From Vibrio sp. (lineage in GTDB: Bacteria; Pseudomonadota; Gammaproteobacteria; Enterobacterales; Vibrionaceae): a stretch of DNA of 32,269 nucleotides. Below the pieces are notes generated by a model that saw nothing but the letters and a program-made list of their open reading frames with translations, was not told the origin of the DNA and did no database searches. A program made the position numbers and the translations under genes. Below, one piece after another: positions 31,117 to 32,269 of this stretch. Within the stretch, counting starts at the first letter, position 1. Each line of letters begins with the position of its first letter. The stretch is from positions 1-32,269 of the forward strand of contig SLFB01000125.1 in NCBI GenBank assembly GCA_007124475.1, given 5' to 3'.

Positions 31117-32269
31117 GTGGCCAATAGCAGCATAAAAATTACGGTAGATAGATTACAGCCAGGTTTACACATTCGCTTGCCCGTTAAATGGAATGAGCAT
31201 CCTTTTTTGTTTAATAGTTTTAAGATCCAGTCTCAAGAACAAATCCAACTGATTAAACACCTCGGCATACAGCACGTCTTTTTAAACCCAGCGCAAAGCG
31301 ATACAGAACCATTAGCTTTAGATGCTGTCTCTACTGGAGATAAAAACACACAGCAAAGTGAAGATGATAATCAATTATTACATCAAGAAGCTGATAAGCT
31401 GTGGCAAGAAAAGGACGCTAGAATTGAAAAGCTTAATCGCTATCGAAGGCAAGTCTTAAAATGTGAAAAAGAATTTGAGCGTTCTCTTTCACGGATGCGG
31501 TTAGTGATGAATAAAATTCGCAGTCGTCCTGAAGACGCCATCGATGAAGCGAGCGTTTTAGTTGAAGATATCGTTGATAAACTATTAAGTGATGAAAATG
31601 TTACTTTGCACCTTATCAATAGTAAAAGTGAATTTGAGGATATCTATTTCCATTCATTAAATGTGGCAGTTATTTCGATGATGATTGCTCGCGCAAAGGG
31701 TTTTGACGCACAAAAGATCAAACAAATAGCCTTTGCGGCATTATTTCATGATATTGGTAAAGTCCGAGTTCCCAATGCCATCGTTAGAAAGACGACACCC
31801 TTGACGGAGCCTGAAAAAAACTATCTCAAGCTGCACACAAAATACGGTTTAGAAATGGTTAATAGCTTTGAGTCATTTCCAGAGAGTGCCAAAATAGTTA
31901 TCGAGCAGCATCATGAACTAAGTGATGGTTCAGGTTATCCCCTAGGATTAAAAGAAGCAGAGATAAATGAATTAGCGCAGGTCATATCGGTAGCAAATGC
32001 GTTTGATAATCTCTGCCATCGAGCTGTGGTCAGTGAGCAGAAAATTCCTTATGTGGCACTTTCTCATTTATTCAAAAACGCTAAGCATCTTTATAACCAA
32101 GAAAACCTGAGTATTCTGATTAAATTTATGGGGGTTTATCCTCCTGGCACTGTCGTGCAACTTTCTAATAATAGCGTAGGGTTAGTTATTTCGGTCAATT
32201 CCAATCACTTGTTATCGCCCAATGTTCTCATTTACGATCCATCGGTTCCTAGAACACAAGCTCCTATTA
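31117..32269 (+). CDS. HD-GYP domain cyclic-di-GMP phosphodiesterase (3' end missing)
   Basis: The 384 codons present have an N-terminal DUF3391-type domain (about 1-110, with ITVDRLQPGLHIRLPVKWNE and HPFLFNSFKIQS), a Glu/Lys-rich helical linker (about 85-125), and an HD-GYP domain from about residue 145. The HD pair is His211-Asp212 in FHDIGKVRVPNAIV. The GYP motif HHELSDGSGYP (265-275) fits HHExxDGxGYP, and His179 in YFHSLNVAV precedes them, so the metal site looks complete. Activity on cyclic-di-GMP is predicted. Start is GTG 31117; an in-frame TAA lies six bases upstream and AAGGTG is 13 bases away, rather far. V. cholerae has an HD-GYP gene at the equivalent place, from memory. The frame is still open at the window edge. 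Confidence 0.9.
   Translation, partial: MANSSIKITVDRLQPGLHIRLPVKWNEHPFLFNSFKIQSQEQIQLIKHLGIQHVFLNPAQSDTEPLALDAVSTGDKNTQQSEDDNQLLHQEADKLWQEKDARIEKLNRYRRQVLKCEKEFERSLSRMRLVMNKIRSRPEDAIDEASVLVEDIVDKLLSDENVTLHLINSKSEFEDIYFHSLNVAVISMMIARAKGFDAQKIKQIAFAALFHDIGKVRVPNAIVRKTTPLTEPEKNYLKLHTKYGLEMVNSFESFPESAKIVIEQHHELSDGSGYPLGLKEAEINELAQVISVANAFDNLCHRAVVSEQKIPYVALSHLFKNAKHLYNQENLSILIKFMGVYPPGTVVQLSNNSVGLVISVNSNHLLSPNVLIYDPSVPRTQAPI

Noticed and set aside
1..32269. Mobile island, prophage, CRISPR array or defence system
   Set aside because: All genes are recognised housekeeping orthologues in conserved order; apart from the two ERIC repeats there are no integrases, transposases, repeat arrays or attachment-site duplications. 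tRNA-Leu is not followed by an integrase within the window.

Overview
The window reads as a conserved housekeeping stretch of a Vibrionaceae main chromosome, most likely Vibrio or a close relative. Three things point there. The proteins resemble gammaproteobacterial orthologues along their whole length. The gene order (rapZ-ptsN-hpf-rpoN-lptBAC-kdsCD-yrbG, divergent mlaFEDCB-ibaG-murA, plsC, ridA, pyrIB, argF, a PIN-PhoH ATPase, rapA, rluA, hydroxyacid dehydrogenase, valS-holC-pepA, divergent lptFG, RDD protein, tRNA-Leu, HD-GYP protein) matches, from memory, the Vibrio cholerae arrangement. The window also carries ERIC-type intergenic repeats. No species can be assigned. There is no phage, insertion sequence, integron, CRISPR array or toxin island, and no visible break in codon style.

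Region 1 (1-6824, minus strand) is an envelope and nitrogen-regulation cluster. It runs yrbG, kdsD, kdsC, lptC, lptA, lptB, rpoN, hpf, ptsN and partial rapZ. KdsD and KdsC act on the Kdo route, LptABC power and bridge lipopolysaccharide transport, and RpoN, Hpf, PtsN and RapZ link sigma-54, ribosome hibernation and the nitrogen phosphotransferase branch. Region 2 (7025-12410, plus strand) is the Mla phospholipid transport operon followed by ibaG, murA and, after a terminator, plsC.

Region 3 (12534-17215, minus strand) holds ridA, the aspartate carbamoyltransferase genes pyrB and pyrI, argF and a PIN-PhoH protein. Its regulation is the best content of the window. pyrBI has a strong promoter whose start region reads AATTT, a 31-codon leader peptide ending on the base of an intrinsic terminator, and so a full set of parts for UTP-sensitive control as in E. 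coli pyrBI. Next door, argF is preceded by two ArgR boxes in the canonical 3-bp-spaced tandem. The two carbamoyl-phosphate-consuming enzymes thus sit side by side under separate end-product controls.

Region 4 (17658-22585, plus strand) holds rapA, a full-length ERIC repeat, rluA and a D-2-hydroxyacid dehydrogenase. Region 5 (22682-27667, minus strand) is pepA-holC-valS. Region 6 (27861-30037, plus strand) is lptFG, the membrane part of the lipopolysaccharide exporter, followed two bases later by a second, internally deleted ERIC. Region 7 holds an RDD membrane protein (minus), tRNA-Leu(CAA) with its own promoter and terminator, and a 3'-truncated HD-GYP cyclic-di-GMP phosphodiesterase.

I did not find a convincing undescribed system. 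The most useful second-look items are the pyrBI leader with its initiation region, the ERIC pair with its clean 51-bp deletion, and three unexplained inverted or direct repeats in intergenic DNA. Start codons were moved inward for hpf, lptA, mlaE, plsC, pyrB, rapA and valS where ribosome-binding sites or family N-termini favour an internal start.
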